A stretch of DNA of 64,000 nucleotides, taken from NCBI GenBank assembly GCA_031772625.1, contig CM062818.1:1283574277-1283638276 (forward strand), given 5' to 3'. This DNA is from Pinus tabuliformis. Lineage: Eukaryota; Streptophyta; Pinopsida; Pinales; Pinaceae. Within the stretch, counting starts at the first letter, position 1. Each line of letters opens with the position of its first letter. Of this stretch, positions 9,757 to 22,729 are shown one piece after another. The position numbers were made by a program, and so were the translations under genes. The notes under the pieces are model-generated. The model saw nothing but the letters and a program-made list of their open reading frames with translations. It was not told the DNA's origin and searched no databases.

Positions 9757-12450
9757 ATGGAAGCTCCCGTGGCCCTCAATGTGGCGCCCCTCAATGCACC
9801 TCATAAAGACCTGGATTGGTTACCCTTGGCTGATAGAGATTTTCAAATAAAAGAGTTATCTGGTGATATGAACCATCTCCAGGCATTTTGCCGAATTAGG
9901 AATAGTCATCTGAACAACTCTGATATCTTTGGAATATGGGAATCTAATCTCGCTAGGTATTACCTTCCCCCAGTCAATTTGTTCCCAGATATTATTCACC
10001 ATTGTTGTGCAAACTATGACGTTGTCAGTAAAGCAGTTATGACCCCATCCCAAACTGTTCTCTTTTACATGACTGCTGAATCTATCAATGAGATGTTACA
10101 CTTCCATCCCACTCAGCCCTTTGCTCCTCTTTCCATGGGATTTTTGCTCGAGCAAGGCTCTCAATTGCCCAATTCAGAAATAACCCGAATTGCTCGATTA
10201 TTCATGAAACTAGATTTCCAGCCCCAAGGCCCACCTCCCTATGTGCATTCCTGGTTTACTGAAACAGGCAGGCTTATTCTTGACATGATATCCTTTATCT
10301 TGGGATTCAAAACCAGTGAATTTGTTGATGAGACCATCTTAGTTATGTTGTCAATGTTTACTCCAGGACAACTCCCTGCTGTCAAATATGATTATGCCTC
10401 TTTCATTGCCAATAAAATCAATGAGCAATTCATAAATCTGGACAGAGAAGGAGTCTTCAAGTACACTTCATTCATATACCACCTTCTGCTATATTATTAG
10501 CCAGACAGCTTCTCATTTCCCATCAGGAAATTGGATTCCAAAGGAGAGCGGAGGTCTGTGATCTTTTGGACCTCAGTCTTCCACAATGTTTGTGAATCTC
10601 CTTATACCTACTGTGAATTCATTGACTTGTTTGTACATCCAACCTCCACCCTGTTGATAGGAGCTCCTCCTCCTAGAATTTCTGGTGATATGAGGAAAAT
10701 TTTACAGCTGTCCAAACAATACAGGATAGGTGACTGGTACCTCTACCAGAATCACACTGAAATCAGAATATATGGCTGTGAACTGTGCCCTTACAAGTTG
10801 CCTAGGTATGTGCCTATGAGGCTATTTGCACTGGAGTATTTCAGGCAGCTTATCAATGCAGATTTAACCCACTTTTGCAATGTAAAGAAAAAGGCTCAGC
10901 TGAGAATAAAAACCCAGTTAGGCCCTTTTATCATCAATAAGAGGGAGGCATGGGAAGATGCTGATAAGATGTTAGGGGAAGACCTTAAATTGAAGAAAAG
11001 TTTCTGGTGGGTGCCATATGACCCAAATAGCTTTATAAGTGACAGAAGAGTAAGAAATAGGTTATCAGCTTACATACATCATAGGATCCCTGAAATAGAA
11101 CAATTTTCTAATCAGGATGACTGGGTAGAGGGTACATTAATAGAAGAAATTACTGAACAAGAAAAAATGGAAAAAGCTATGAAAGATCTTGAAAAGACCC
11201 TTGACCTAGACTCTTTTGGACAGGTATCTTTCAAGCTACCTCAGCAAACCGAAGTGGGTACATCCTCTGCTGGAACTTCACAGCAGCCTGTACAAGAAAC
11301 TAGTGCACCAGTTACAGGGTCTTCTAAGGGCAAGGAAGTGGCAGGCACGAAGCAACAAGCAATGACTGATCAGTAGGGGCAAATTCCTCCAGTCCAGACC
11401 AAAGCAGCAGAGATTCCTACATTATAAACTCCTCTAAATGAGGAAAAAGGCAAGAAAAGAGACAGAGAAGAGGCCACACCTATCAGTGGACCTGCTGAAC
11501 AACCAAGTGCAAAGAGGCAAAGATTGGATCCTCTGTCAGAAGAGGAAATCATTGAAGAAACAATAGACAGCCTAAGAGGCGAGAGGGTGGTTACCCAATA
11601 GACTTCCCCAGTGGTGGACACATCAACTAGCTCACATAGGCAGGAGCTAGAAATGCAACATAGTGTGGAAGTTTCATCCACTAGACCACCAAGTAAGCAA
11701 ACCTCTGACATCAAAAGAACATTCACAGAGATAAAGGCTAGAAATGATCCATTAAGGCTGCAGATTTATAACCAGTATCTTAAGATGGCCCCCACAAAAC
11801 AGCAAAGATTGATGTCTGCCTATGACATAAAAGAAGGGAAGATGATCATGAGTTATTTTAAGCCCAAGGTGCAGCAACCACAATCAGCAGTTGATTACAT
11901 CAGGACAAATCTGGAGGTCTTGGCCAAGGATATTCATCCAATCGACCAAATTGAGCTGCACAAACAGACTGGAGAGATGGTATAGTCCACGCTAGATGAT
12001 AAAGCTATGTTAGGTCATAAATTGCAAAATTCCATGAATAATACCTCCGCTTAGTTAGATTTGGAGAAAGATTCTTCTCTAGCAAAGGACAACGGGATCA
12101 AATCCTTGGGAGAAATTATCATTGAATTGGGACATGATCCCAAAGATGCCAAAGGCATAAAGGCACTAATGAGGAAGAAAGAAGAGGACATCGCTGCATT
12201 GAGAAAACAGCTCAAAATGCCTCCTTCCATGCATCCACAGACTGCAGATGTTGTACAACAGAAATCTGAAGAGGACATGATGGACCTGCTCATGAGACTG
12301 AATGAGAGATTGAGTGAGACAGAGCAGGCATTGGAGAAATCTCTACAAGAAAAGCAGGGAGAGTCGACCTCCCAGCCACCTGAAGTAGCCCCAACAGTCA
12401 CTACTGCCCCCTCCACACTTATAACAACATTGCCTCCCGCTGTCCCATAA
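9757..12450 (+). pseudogene. Long broken coding fossil of unknown family
   Basis: Coding-like sequence runs along one frame for about 2.7 kb and is broken roughly half a dozen times. The first two thirds look like a globular protein, with aromatic-rich stretches such as GPPPYVHSWF and GAPPPRISGDMRK. The last third is Ser/Thr/Pro/Gln/Glu-rich and then predicted coiled coil with many Glu, Lys and Leu. I do not recognise a named domain. Two readings fit: an accessory ORF of a large Ty3 element, or a plant-specific dispersed gene. Because the first is possible it is treated here as a fossil. The GC-rich promoter-like region sits directly upstream, and the Athila-like element ends just before that. 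Confidence 0.6.
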
Positions 12451-13983
12451 TCAACAACAGAGGTTATCAAAGGAGCAACAACACCAGGCAACTAGACGAC
12501 ATAATCAAGCAGTCAAGCACCAAATATACAACATAAGCAAACTTGTACCTTATTGTGTCTCACACGAGGCCAACTTGTTTGCATAATCAATCTAGTTAGC
12601 ATGATATAACTTCACAAGATATCAACTCAAACATAAATAAGATCATGATATCCAGAATAGTCACTAGCTTACATGTTTACATCATAACTCATACACAATT
12701 ATCATTCACACATATGCAAAGTCAATCTAGATTAGTACAACACCATATCACAAATATGTTGGCTTATACCTGAATATCGCAACCATAATCATTTGTATAG
12801 CCTAATCCAATTTAGCATGATACATATAACATCAAGGTATAAATGATATAATCCCTAATCATCAAGCCAAATATCATTCTCATCAACAACATATAACCTA
12901 TTCGTCAAGCTAATTATCATATAACAACAAAAAGTTAACCTATAACATACTCATTAGCAACATATAACATAATCATCAGGTTATCTAATATAAAACAACA
13001 ATAACAATGCATACAACTACATGTTACTATCATTCTTGACTATTCGACACATGTGCATATAACTACACTAATAAACTAACATCTATCATGAATGTAACCA
13101 TACCATCAAAAGACATGTACATAACCCTAATGTATATAAACCTAATGCATATAACAATCATTGACTTACATACCTACATGCAAAACATACAATACATGTA
13201 TGAAGATTTGCTCTTACCCCAAAGTCCAATACTGCAACCTCATTATGATGATCTGCATCTCCTACTCTATCTCAGCCAACACATTAGCATCATAACATAC
13301 CAATATCACCCTGATGACCTAAATTTCATATCATGACTTCACAAGGCATGCTTGACCTACTATTCATGTATAACTATGACCAAGACCATTCATGCATGGC
13401 AACTACATATAGACATATAACTCATGAGTACCAAACCATATACACATCATTCTAGCTAGAGTCCAGTCATCAATGCATGACCATATCAACTTCACAAACC
13501 ATGACCTCATGCATGACAACAATCATTACTCCATTATACACATTGCCTCATGCAATTATCAACTTGCATAAGCAATTCCTAATCAACTACACATACGCAT
13601 GAACACATGTAGTCGAGCATAAGCGATCAATTCTTGTAACCAACCTACAAGACTGATACATGTAATCAAACATACAAGAATGCAACCTAACATACAAGAC
13701 GACATATAATCAAGATGTAAGTGACATGTAACAATATGTAACTAGTCACGTACTCATGACAAATGCATTCCAAAAAATCAATAATCAAATTCCTCATGAA
13801 AACCTTACTACCATCATGATCAATCATTATGCAATGCAACAAGCACATGGAATGCAAGTGTAAGAGACACACATGCAAGTGACATGCATGCATGACCAAC
13901 AGATTCACCCAAGGACATAGCAAACACGCTCTGATACCAATATGTAGTATTAGATATGACCCAAAGAGAGCGCAACCATGATT
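12451..13983. other. AC-rich low-complexity DNA, no gene seen
   Basis: The plus strand is dominated by degenerate phrases such as CATATAAC, AATCATC and CATGCA. No credible ORF is present. If the LTR to its right is a 5' LTR in minus orientation, this would be the start of that element's interior. Confidence 0.5.
13928..13939 (-). other. Sequence matching the initiator-Met tRNA primer-binding site
   Basis: The minus strand reads TGGTATCAGAGC, the standard tRNA-iMet PBS of plant Ty1 and Ty3 elements. It lies about 55 bp further inside than the PBS-like site next to the LTR. Confidence 0.5.
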
Positions 13984-13991
13984 TGATACCA
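13984..13991 (-). other. PBS-like TGGTATCA beside an LTR end
   Basis: The minus strand reads GGGTGTTACA, then GAG, then TGGTATCA. A TGTTACA end followed within a few bases by TGGTATCA is the usual junction of plant LTR and PBS. The downstream part of the site has drifted from the consensus. Confidence 0.55.
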
Positions 13992-13994
13992 CTC

Positions 13995-15837
13995 TGTAAC
14001 ACCCCCTCCCAGGTCTACCCAACGTAACCATGCCAACTGGGGTAAACATGAGGAGAGATGCTACTATGATAAGATTCGACATCCTATGTGACCTTAAGGA
14101 AGTGGAATCGACTAAACAAGACATTACATACCTCCCTTAGGTGCTTCACGATCCCTAGGAACCAACCCACCACTCTAGGTGCCCAAACCCTGAGTTAACC
14201 TAGCATTTCAATGAATTAGATCCAGAGATGCTCCCATGACAAGGCATGCATGTGACTGTAAACCTATAGTCGCTCCCACAGTGCCTACAAGGGAGAGACT
14301 GTAGTCTCTCTCGGCCAGTTTTGTGCTAGAGATTGTGAGATTTAAGCCATGTTTTCATGGCTAGCCTCCAAACCAATGCCTACAACTTGATGAGATTCTC
14401 CAAGGCATTAAATGACACCAAGGCAAATCCTCTAAGAAAAAAATTGATCAAGGGATTGACCTAACCAAGCCTAACCATGACAGGCATTTTGTCAAACACT
14501 TAGTAAATATGTAACCTACAGGTCTAGGATACAAGACCGAGCATAAATGACTGAAACAACTTATGAAATATATCCATAAGGAACACCTCCTTCTCCATTG
14601 AGCTACAACATCGTCAATTAGGTCTTGCATCCATCCATTTAATACAAATAAATACATGAAATAACCATGACATAAACTAGTCATTAAACCATGCTTATAA
14701 CTAGCATTAAACCATGTAAATATTATAGATAAGACAACCATTGAATCCACATATAAATCAGTGCAAAAGTAAGAGAACTTAGCTTTTATTACTCATAGGA
14801 AAATTCAAAAAAATTTGGGATTTCCACGTACCACCCAACCATAGACAGGACTGAACCAAATCTTTCTTTCAGTCAGTCACCCCCATGCCATATTCCAAGC
14901 ATGAATGTGGGATCTCATAGAACAACCAATCCAAGAAAAACCAAGAGAATCCATAGGTTAAACCACCTCCACCCTCATCAAACCATGATCACACCAAAAC
15001 CGGTGCTCCGATCACAACTGAATCGAACTTGGAATGCCATCCAAAATCCATCACTATCCTTGAGGAATTTTTCATCTCCTTGTCTTTCAGGCTTTACCGC
15101 AATCCAAACCCAGATCATTAGGCCCTAAACTGAGACTTCTCCCTTAGGCTTTACTGTGTATCCTGCCAAAAATGGTCAAGGGATTCCTAGGCCTTTGGGA
15201 ATGAACCTTGAGACCACCTCTGCCCCGCATACTGAAATCCATCCGGCAATTCCAAAGCTCACAAACGAAAAAAACATCCCAACATACCATGGCATCTGGA
15301 AAAAGGCAAGGCTAGGCTGAAAACCACTGTCTTAACCCGGCAAAACCATGCCACTGAAAACAAGAGAACCATACACCAACATGCAAAGCCATGCATGTCC
15401 AAACCAACTAGGAATTCACACATGCAAAAAGTTACCTACAAGTATTCCTGTTGAAGCTGCTTGATCCTGCTTTCCTTTCCTTGATCCTTTCTTTCCTTCC
15501 TTTCCCTTTTCTTGCTTTTCCTTCCTTGATCCAAAGCTAGAGGGCTCCAAGAAAACTCTAAGTCACTAAGAGTCAGAGAGAGAGAGAATAATGAGAGAGC
15601 TCCAAAATTGAATTGAAAGAAGCTTAACACTGAGCAAGCCTAACACTGAGCAACCTGCCAACTAATCCTCATAAGCCTTTTTATCAATGAGGCCTCTAAT
15701 TTCTTCATTTTCCATTAGTTTCCTTCATTTTCCTCCTCACATGCAACCTGTGACCTTTTACCTTCCTGTGACGCAGGCAAGTTCCCTTTGCGGATAGAGG
15801 CAACCCCTCTAGCCCTAGAGTGGGTCTAGTCATAACA
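13995..15837 (-). repeat. Probable minus-strand 5' LTR
   Basis: The plus strand starts TGTAACACCCCC, next to the PBS-like site, and may end in CATAACA at 15837, which gives a minus-strand start TGTTATGACT. A minus-strand TATA-like GATAAAAAGG lies near 15685. The partner LTR was not found in the window, so the right end is a guess. The implied U3 of about 150 bp and very long R-U5 is unusual, and the LTR may extend further right. Confidence 0.4.
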
Positions 15838-16156
15838 AAGACAATACCAAAGCAAATTTCCTTAGAAATTTGATGCCATGAAGGCTTACCTTCAAACCAC
15901 CGTTCGATGAAGTCCTTGTTGTGTTTCTCCAGCTCTCATTCTTCTAATCACTTGTACCTAAAAATAACTTATAGAGCGCAACCACGAACATAATAGAGTA
16001 CGATAAAAATTATCTACTAAAAGAGTCAAGGAGCTTCAAGCTATCAATACGTAATTCAACGTACAATATAGGAAATAAGCTGTTGATTTGTATTAATGTA
16101 AATTAAAGTAGAACTTACAACCAAGCCTTGACGTCGTAAGCCTCCTTGACAGGTCC

Positions 16157-16825
16157 TGTCAGTATGTCTCCGCAAGCATTCACTCATAGACTGTCTCCCA
16201 AAAGACGAATAAATCTCTCTCCTACCCAAAAGGTTAATGCTAGAACACTCTTACAATCAAGTTAACTCCACTCAAAATCATCCCAAGCTAAGTTATATGA
16301 GAGGCTACTTCCACACTCTAGCAAAAATCTCTACTTCTACTATTGAATTCTTGAACTCTGAAGCTACCAAGCTAGCTGATCTCAGTCATGGTGGAAGTAT
16401 TTATAGGAGGAGGAGCTTCCATAAGAAATGGGAGAAAGAGCTTATCCCTTTGAGAGGCTGCACAAAAGGTGGAACAACCATCCCAAAGGAGAGAGGCGAT
16501 CTCATCTGGTCCAACAACCAACCCTAGCATTGCCCATGAGGATGTTACACTTCGAAGCTTTGACGAGTTGTTTAAAAAACTTGCCAAAAGTAGATCATCA
16601 TGAGTGCAACACATAGACAGAGCGAAGACTTTGCTAGGGCTAATGCAATCTTGGCCATCTTCGCGGGTGGAACAACTGCTGTCTCGCGACGACCCAAAAA
16701 CATGGGTAAAAAAGGGTCTGCTCCAGGAGTAGTGAACTGAGGTATTCTTCCTGAGATGACTAGGAAGATATTGACACATAATTTGCAACATGACACAAGG
16801 CAGATGTCAATAACACGGACTGACA
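16157..16825 (-). repeat. LTR-like block with TGTCAGT / ACTGACA ends
   Basis: A 669-bp stretch starts TGTCAGT and ends ACTGACA, a perfect 7-bp inverted pair in the TG...CA format. On the minus strand a good TATA box, TATAAATA, lies at 16399-16406. The 5 bases on each side do not match, so no target duplication supports the call. It may be a solo LTR with eroded flanks. Confidence 0.3.
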
Positions 16826-19599
16826 GTGTCCGGAATTAGGGAATGTGGGGCCGGTGAAAAATTACTGTGTAACACTTCCTTTTCTCCTAATTTCCTTTAT
16901 TTTCATAAATAAATGTGCCAAAAATGCCTTTTTTCCTTTTAATGCCTCTGCCTTAGCCTTTGCTAATTTTTCTTAGAAAAAAGACACACATCGAGAGAGG
17001 CCCAGTAGGATATCTTCGCCCAAAATTCATCTTGGAATAAGTGTCCCTTGCTCGTGGTCTTATTTTTCCTTTATTTACTTTTGTTACATGAAATTTTCAC
17101 CAGGGTTGTGGAAACAAGCATAAAAGGGATACATTTTACGCTGAGTACTCTATTTTCGAGGAAAAATATAATAAAATGGAAGCAAACTTCCCTAAGGACG
17201 AGGGCAGAATAAGCCAATTAAAAGTATTAAAAAAAAACTCTATATCGAGTAGAATAAAATATAGCGCAATGTTTAAGGTGCCGAAAGTCAGCATGGGCAA
17301 TAATTGAATTTGAAATATAGAATATATTTTCAATATATGTATAATAGAAACATAACAAGAGTATAAGTATATTGATTGTTATAACTTATGACTGACTAAA
17401 CTCCTGTGGCTATCAAAAGAAAGTTTGACCCTCAAGGTTGTTAACAATGAAAGAACATTCTGCGGTTCCCTAGAATGTAGATTGTCAATAATTGACTTAT
17501 TCACATCTAAAACCTCAACTTAAAGGATGATGACATAGACATGGCCTATGACATTCTCAAAGAGAAGAAAGGTGTGAAATAGTAATTATGTGTTATAGAA
17601 GAGTTCCAACTCGGAAACTTTCATCAACCTTGCAGTGTGATGATTAGCTGGGATAGAGTGTCACAATAAGTTATTAAAATAATAGAAGAACAAAACATTT
17701 ATGAGCCTATAAAGTTAGAGGTGACAGTGATAATGATATTCTGATTTCATCCGGAAACATAAAAGTAAAAGACCCATAGAAATAATACTTAAAATAATTC
17801 ATAAATGATAGCTTTACACAACACATGGGCAAGGTGATATTAGGAAGCAATATTGTGACAACCAGGTAGGCTGGTTGAGTTCATGGAAATAAGGACGATG
17901 AAATGGAAAAAAGGGAATTCTCTTAACCCTTGCTTAGAATTTAACATGTACTAATGTATTGTGGACATGATAAGAATATGGAAGTACCATTATGTTTGGC
18001 ATGGTTGCTAGGGGCCATTTTGATGTAGGATCATTCGAGCTTCCAAGCCATCAAGCTTTTTGAAGAAAATCTCCAATAGAGACTTCAATATTGTAAAGGA
18101 ATTCTAATTCCTTAATTGTAAATATTCCTAGTTTCTTTTAATTATTATAGAATAGTTTTAGAAAAACTATGGATAAGAGAGAGTTTTTCCATAAGGAAAA
18201 AGAAAAGTTTCCTTAAAAACATGAGAGATTTATGGAATAAATCATGAGAGGTTTAGGGAATAATCAAGGAGTGATTTATCAATTTAGTAATTTTTTTAAT
18301 TTTTTTGTTTATTTTTATTTTTTTTATTTTTTGTAACTTTTTATTTAATCATTGTAAGCCTAAATGAGAACTAATGGCCAAATGTATGTAGAATCAGGCC
18401 ATATAGAGTAGAAATTAGAGTTTTCTGAGTGTATGTGTATGTACATATTGATTTAATGAAATAAAGTTTCATAAATCTGTGGTGCTCATGAATTGTCTCT
18501 GTATGAATGGAAGAATTTTAGTTTGTGCATGCTCTAGAATTCACTGTAAGTGAAGTAGGATTTTTATATGAAATACTTTTGCAAAACAAATTAAGGGCTT
18601 GATGATGAAGTGATTTGTTGTGTGATCTAGAGAAGGTGGATTTCTAGGAAAATTCAAATTTTTAATGCATCACATTGGAGTAACAAAAAAAAATGACGAT
18701 GACTACCTACAGATAACATGTAAAAGGAAGATATATGTTGATATTAAAAAAAAACTACACATAAAAAAATAATATTTGTGATAATCTGCAAAATGTTAAG
18801 TGATGTGCTTATGTGCACATGTTGTACATGTGCATATGTGTATTGTGTATGTTGTTATGCGTATGTGACACTGTGAACATGTAAATTTGATAAAAACAGA
18901 AAGGTTATTGGATTTGTATAAGGCACAAATTGGTGAGACAGTTAATTAAACGACTGATTGAGTTGGTGTTGTAGTACAAACAAGTAAGCATTGATTGGGT
19001 TCCCATGAACCACTCAATGAAATTGCAAGGTTTTATGATGTGGCACAATTTAGTGAGAGAACAAAGGGTTGTGTCCGGGTGGTACATTTATAATTAAGTT
19101 TACTTGAACAAAGTAGACAACCATTTGACTTGATCATGGTAGGAAAAAAAGAAGTTATCCTAAACCTTACTCCATGCATCATTAATGCATATGTAGGATT
19201 TGGAATTAAGATAAAAGTATAGTGATACTACCCAATAGATAATACACCAATGTAAATCTATCATAAAAGGTAGGAATGGTAAATGTGATCTAAATGTTAC
19301 CACCACTAAGTACATAGTGCCAATGGAATTTTAACTGTCATGATCTAAAATTTATAGTGGAACCACAAGGAGGAATCTTGTTGATTGACTTATCCATTGG
19401 GTAAGTAAGAAGGAATTGTTTCTATTGTTGATAAGCCTATAAAGATGTTGCTAACGTTGGATGGGTTGTGATGTATATTGATGGCCCTTGTTGAATACAT
19501 AAATAACAACTAATGGTGCCTTTAATAAAGTTGAAATGATTATATATATGATTTTCAAATGCTAATAGATGGGAATTAATGACAATGATTGTGAATATA
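16826..19599. other. AT-rich DNA without a recognised gene
   Basis: Only short chance ORFs are present. A T-rich tract lies at 18295-18345 and a TGTGCA/TGTATG-rich low-complexity run at 18790-18880. Around 18010-18500 the text resembles an old LTR (GATGTAGGATC start, AATGAAATAAAG late), but no boundary or partner could be fixed. Confidence 0.35.
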
Positions 19600-20130
19600 G
19601 AACAAACCAGACGAAATAATCTGGGTGGAAGCAGTTCAGCCAGGCGAGCTACCTGGGAAGATGAAGACAAAGATTTTGTGTGCAATGCATATCCCAACCC
19701 GTTTATGGGTTAGAAGAAAAAACCAAGGTCGTTGTTTCGCTCAAGGGAGGGGGGGGAGATGTAACACCCATGGTCATGTAAATAATAACCATTCACTTTT
19801 ACTGTGCAAGGCTTGGTAATAAAGTTTGATAGAGGTCGGTAAAAAAACTTAAATACAAAAATGTATTTATTGTTTTTATTTATTTTAAAAGTTATGCCGA
19901 GTCAGCGAAATTATGGGGAAATACTTCAAAGAAAATCTTAAGTTTCCAAGTAGTTAGACAATTACTCCCTTCCCTTGGAGAGATTAAAACAAAACATCTC
20001 AGTTGGGGAGAGACCACGAGTGGTAAGGGAGGAAGTAAGAAGAAAAGAAAGGAATTTGACATGACAATATCAAGAATCAGTTATAATTATATAAGGTCTT
20101 CTTGAGCTGGTCATAACCAGCGGAAACCCT
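19600..20130 (+). mobile_element. 3' end of a chromovirus-type Ty3 element: chromodomain end, PPT and start of 3' LTR
   Basis: At about 19640-19670 a plus-strand reading gives ATWEDED, the usual end of an integrase-linked chromodomain in Ty3 chromoviruses. A purine tract AAGGGAGGGGGGGGAGA at 19743-19759 follows and runs into TGTAACACCC at 19760, a common LTR start. A TATA-like TTATATAAGG lies near 20089. The LTR's right end and the upstream pol were not recognised; the piece looks old and broken. Confidence 0.55.
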
Positions 20131-22117
20131 CATAAATGAGAGAATTCTGGACTAGACTAGTGGTCTTGAGGTCCCAAAATCATTGTTATTTGAGACTACT
20201 CTAGAAACTAAGAGGCTCGGGGGGAGACCTTGACGTAATTTCCAGTCTCACAGGTTGGGTGGATAAAATAAGTCTTTTCTAGGTCCCATTTCTTTGGCAG
20301 AGAAAGTTAGACATATAAGTATTTTCTATTGTTTGAAAAGAGTTGGTATTGTTCCTAAAGGTTCTGTTTATAGAAGAAACTATTTTTTTGGAGAAATCTG
20401 GAAACGTTTATGAATATATGAAATAACTTAGAATTCTGAAAAGAGAGAATTTGATAATGCGTTCTTAATGATTTGTTTATATTCATGAATAATGTCCCAG
20501 GAAAGATTGTTTCTAAAAAGATTGGAACTCGATAATGTAATGAAATATTTCTCTCATGTTGTGAATCTCTTGATATTAATAATTAAATGATTTGGAGTTC
20601 CTCTGTGGAATGGAAAACTATTACAATAAAATTCCAATCTAGTTTCCATGTATGGTGTTAGATAGAGTCCCTATGGTCTTCTCTAATGATAAGGAAAAGT
20701 TAGGACAATTTTATGTGTCTTGAATGAATGCAATGGTTGAATGAGCAAGTGAATGTGATGGGTAACCAAAGAACAAGATTAAGAAAATAACCTAGGCATA
20801 CATCAATGCAGGTTTACTCACAAGTGTCTGATAGTAAGAACAAATGAAGGGAAAACCCTTAACCAATTTATTGAAACCAGAATGAAAATAATTATTAGTT
20901 TTGGAACAGGTTAGTTACCGTAACAAACTAAAGCTCGCAGAGGAAACAATCCCATCCTTGGATAAAAATCCTAGCCTTGGAGTGAGAGAAAAAGACTATG
21001 CAAACAAAATTCTATTTTCCTGGAGGTATTTTTACATCACGATTTAAGCAATAGGTACAACCATTCCCTCAAATATGAAAACTATGCATGCAAAACATAT
21101 AATCAATTTGATTACTCAAATTCATACTAATGATACTAACCCAAATATAAATAGATACATTAACACACATGAAGAGGGGTCGTTGCCCAAACACTCTTCA
21201 CAATCAACATTCTGAGAATGGCATGGTACATTGCATCTAATAAATTCGAGAAACAAGCTAACAAACACATGCTCAAATAATTATATTCTGTATTAAAGAA
21301 AAATAATATGTCGTTCGCTGAAATATTATACAATAACAATAAGCATGTACAAACAAACACTCTCGGTAGAGCACATCACAGTGGAAATGTTAGCAATACT
21401 CATTTAAACAATTATGGCACAAAGATATCGTCCATTAGCTAAACCATGGTCACATAGTGAACTAGAATGGAATCTTTTGAAAAAATTATACAAATTTTGT
21501 CGCTTGTAGCAAAAAAAATATTATTTGAACTCAGAGATTTTTTGGTCTTGTTCAAGAACCATTAAACAATTATACATTGTTGTCAAAAAGAAGTCTTACC
21601 TTATATACATAAAAGGGAAATTTGTCCACACAAATTCCATAACCCCAGCCATCTGAATTCTTGCATAGAGAAGGGTAGAAGCCAAGAACTTGGAACAAAG
21701 AAAATTCCCCAGATAATTAGTTGTCGTGGTTGAAGAAGCTCGACTTGAAAGAAAGAGAAACTGGAACTGCAACTAGAGACATGAAATGGGTATCTTAGAA
21801 ACTATACAAAGTTGAGAAAGGCGTGCAGAGGTTTACAATCATAAACCTTCAGGAACCTTACCAAGAACATTAAAGTCAATACCTATAGAGATTCCTGGAA
21901 AAATGGCAGACGTGGGTGATTTCATGGAAAAGAGTTAGGGTTAGTAACATAGCTGAAGACAACAAGAATACAGGGAAAAGAAGATCAAACCCTATGAAAC
22001 CCATTACCTGAAATGAAATACCTTGTCGCATGTTGGTGAAGGAATGCTGAGAGAAAATGTGGCTCCAAACTGCTCTACCAACATCACCAAAAAAATTAAA
22101 TCCCATGAAGAATCTTT
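20131..22117. other. No gene recognised
   Basis: AT-rich sequence, possibly including the remainder of the LTR that starts at 19760. A minus-strand 90-codon ORF at 21876-22148 runs into the solo LTR and has no recognisable domain. Confidence 0.4.
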
Positions 22118-22729
22118 GTAATTGATCCAAGCGGATGTTAGTGGCCACCTGCCAATTCCACTTGGACCCCCACCATTGTTTCTTTCAGTTTTTCAATTTC
22201 CTTAATTGTAGCACAATTTACTATTTTTAGCAGTTTTTCGTGTCCTAAACTTCCGGAGCAGTTTTGAGGACCTAAACGACGTTTTTTTGGCAAAGTGATA
22301 CAAACATTTTCTATCTAAATTCGTCTTTTTTGTCGTAGTCCTCGAAGAGATCTTTCCAACGGGGTATAATGTGTGTCAAATATAGATAATAAGAAAGTCG
22401 CGACCCAAGGAAGTTGGCTGACCAAGGCCCATAAACTCTTGGTGTTACATCTCCTCGGGCTAGGGTTTTGGTTGTTTAGGGTTTGCTCTTATTGTTCAAT
22501 AATAAAAAGGCCCTTGAGCCTCATTGTAATGTAGTTCAGAGGCATGTAGTTGCCACATCTCTTCTTAGAGATAAGCTACCATCGCCCGAGCTAGTTTATT
22601 TCTATTTCTTTTTGTAAGCATATTTCATTATTTTACATTAATGAAATGAAGTATTATTTCTATTGCATCTTTGTATTTTTGGTTATCTCTGTAATTTGTT
22701 GCGTTCCTATTTAAATCCGGATCAGTAAT
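22118..22729 (+). mobile_element. Solo LTR of a Ty3 family, with GTAAT target duplication
   Basis: The LTR spans 22123-22724 (602 bp), starting TGATCCAAGC and ending CCGGATCA. It is flanked by GTAAT at 22118-22122 and 22725-22729. It aligns along its whole length with the LTRs at 34356-34961 and 39508-40076: shared landmarks include TGGCCAC, TTCCACTTGGACCCC, GATTGTAGCACA, AATAAAAAGGCC, GTAGTTGCCACATC and AAGCTACCATC. No internal sequence remains, as expected after recombination between the two LTRs of a full element. Confidence 0.9.

Noticed and set aside
13687-14124. 145-residue minus-strand ORF
   Set aside because: It spans the PBS-like sites and the LTR end, and has no domain; a chance ORF in low-complexity DNA.
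16865-16880. TGTAACACTT as another LTR start
   Set aside because: The sequence after it does not match the LTR starting at 19760 or 13995, and there is no PBS or purine tract beside it.
18905-19700. Minus-strand ORFs as possible genes
   Set aside because: Short, no domain, and the second overlaps the chromodomain remnant read on the plus strand.
22430-22455. GGTGTTACATCTCC, which looks like an inverted partner of the TGTAACACC LTR start at 19760
   Set aside because: It lies within the solo LTR 22123-22724, and the related LTRs have GGTGCTTCATCTCC at the same place, so the match is chance.
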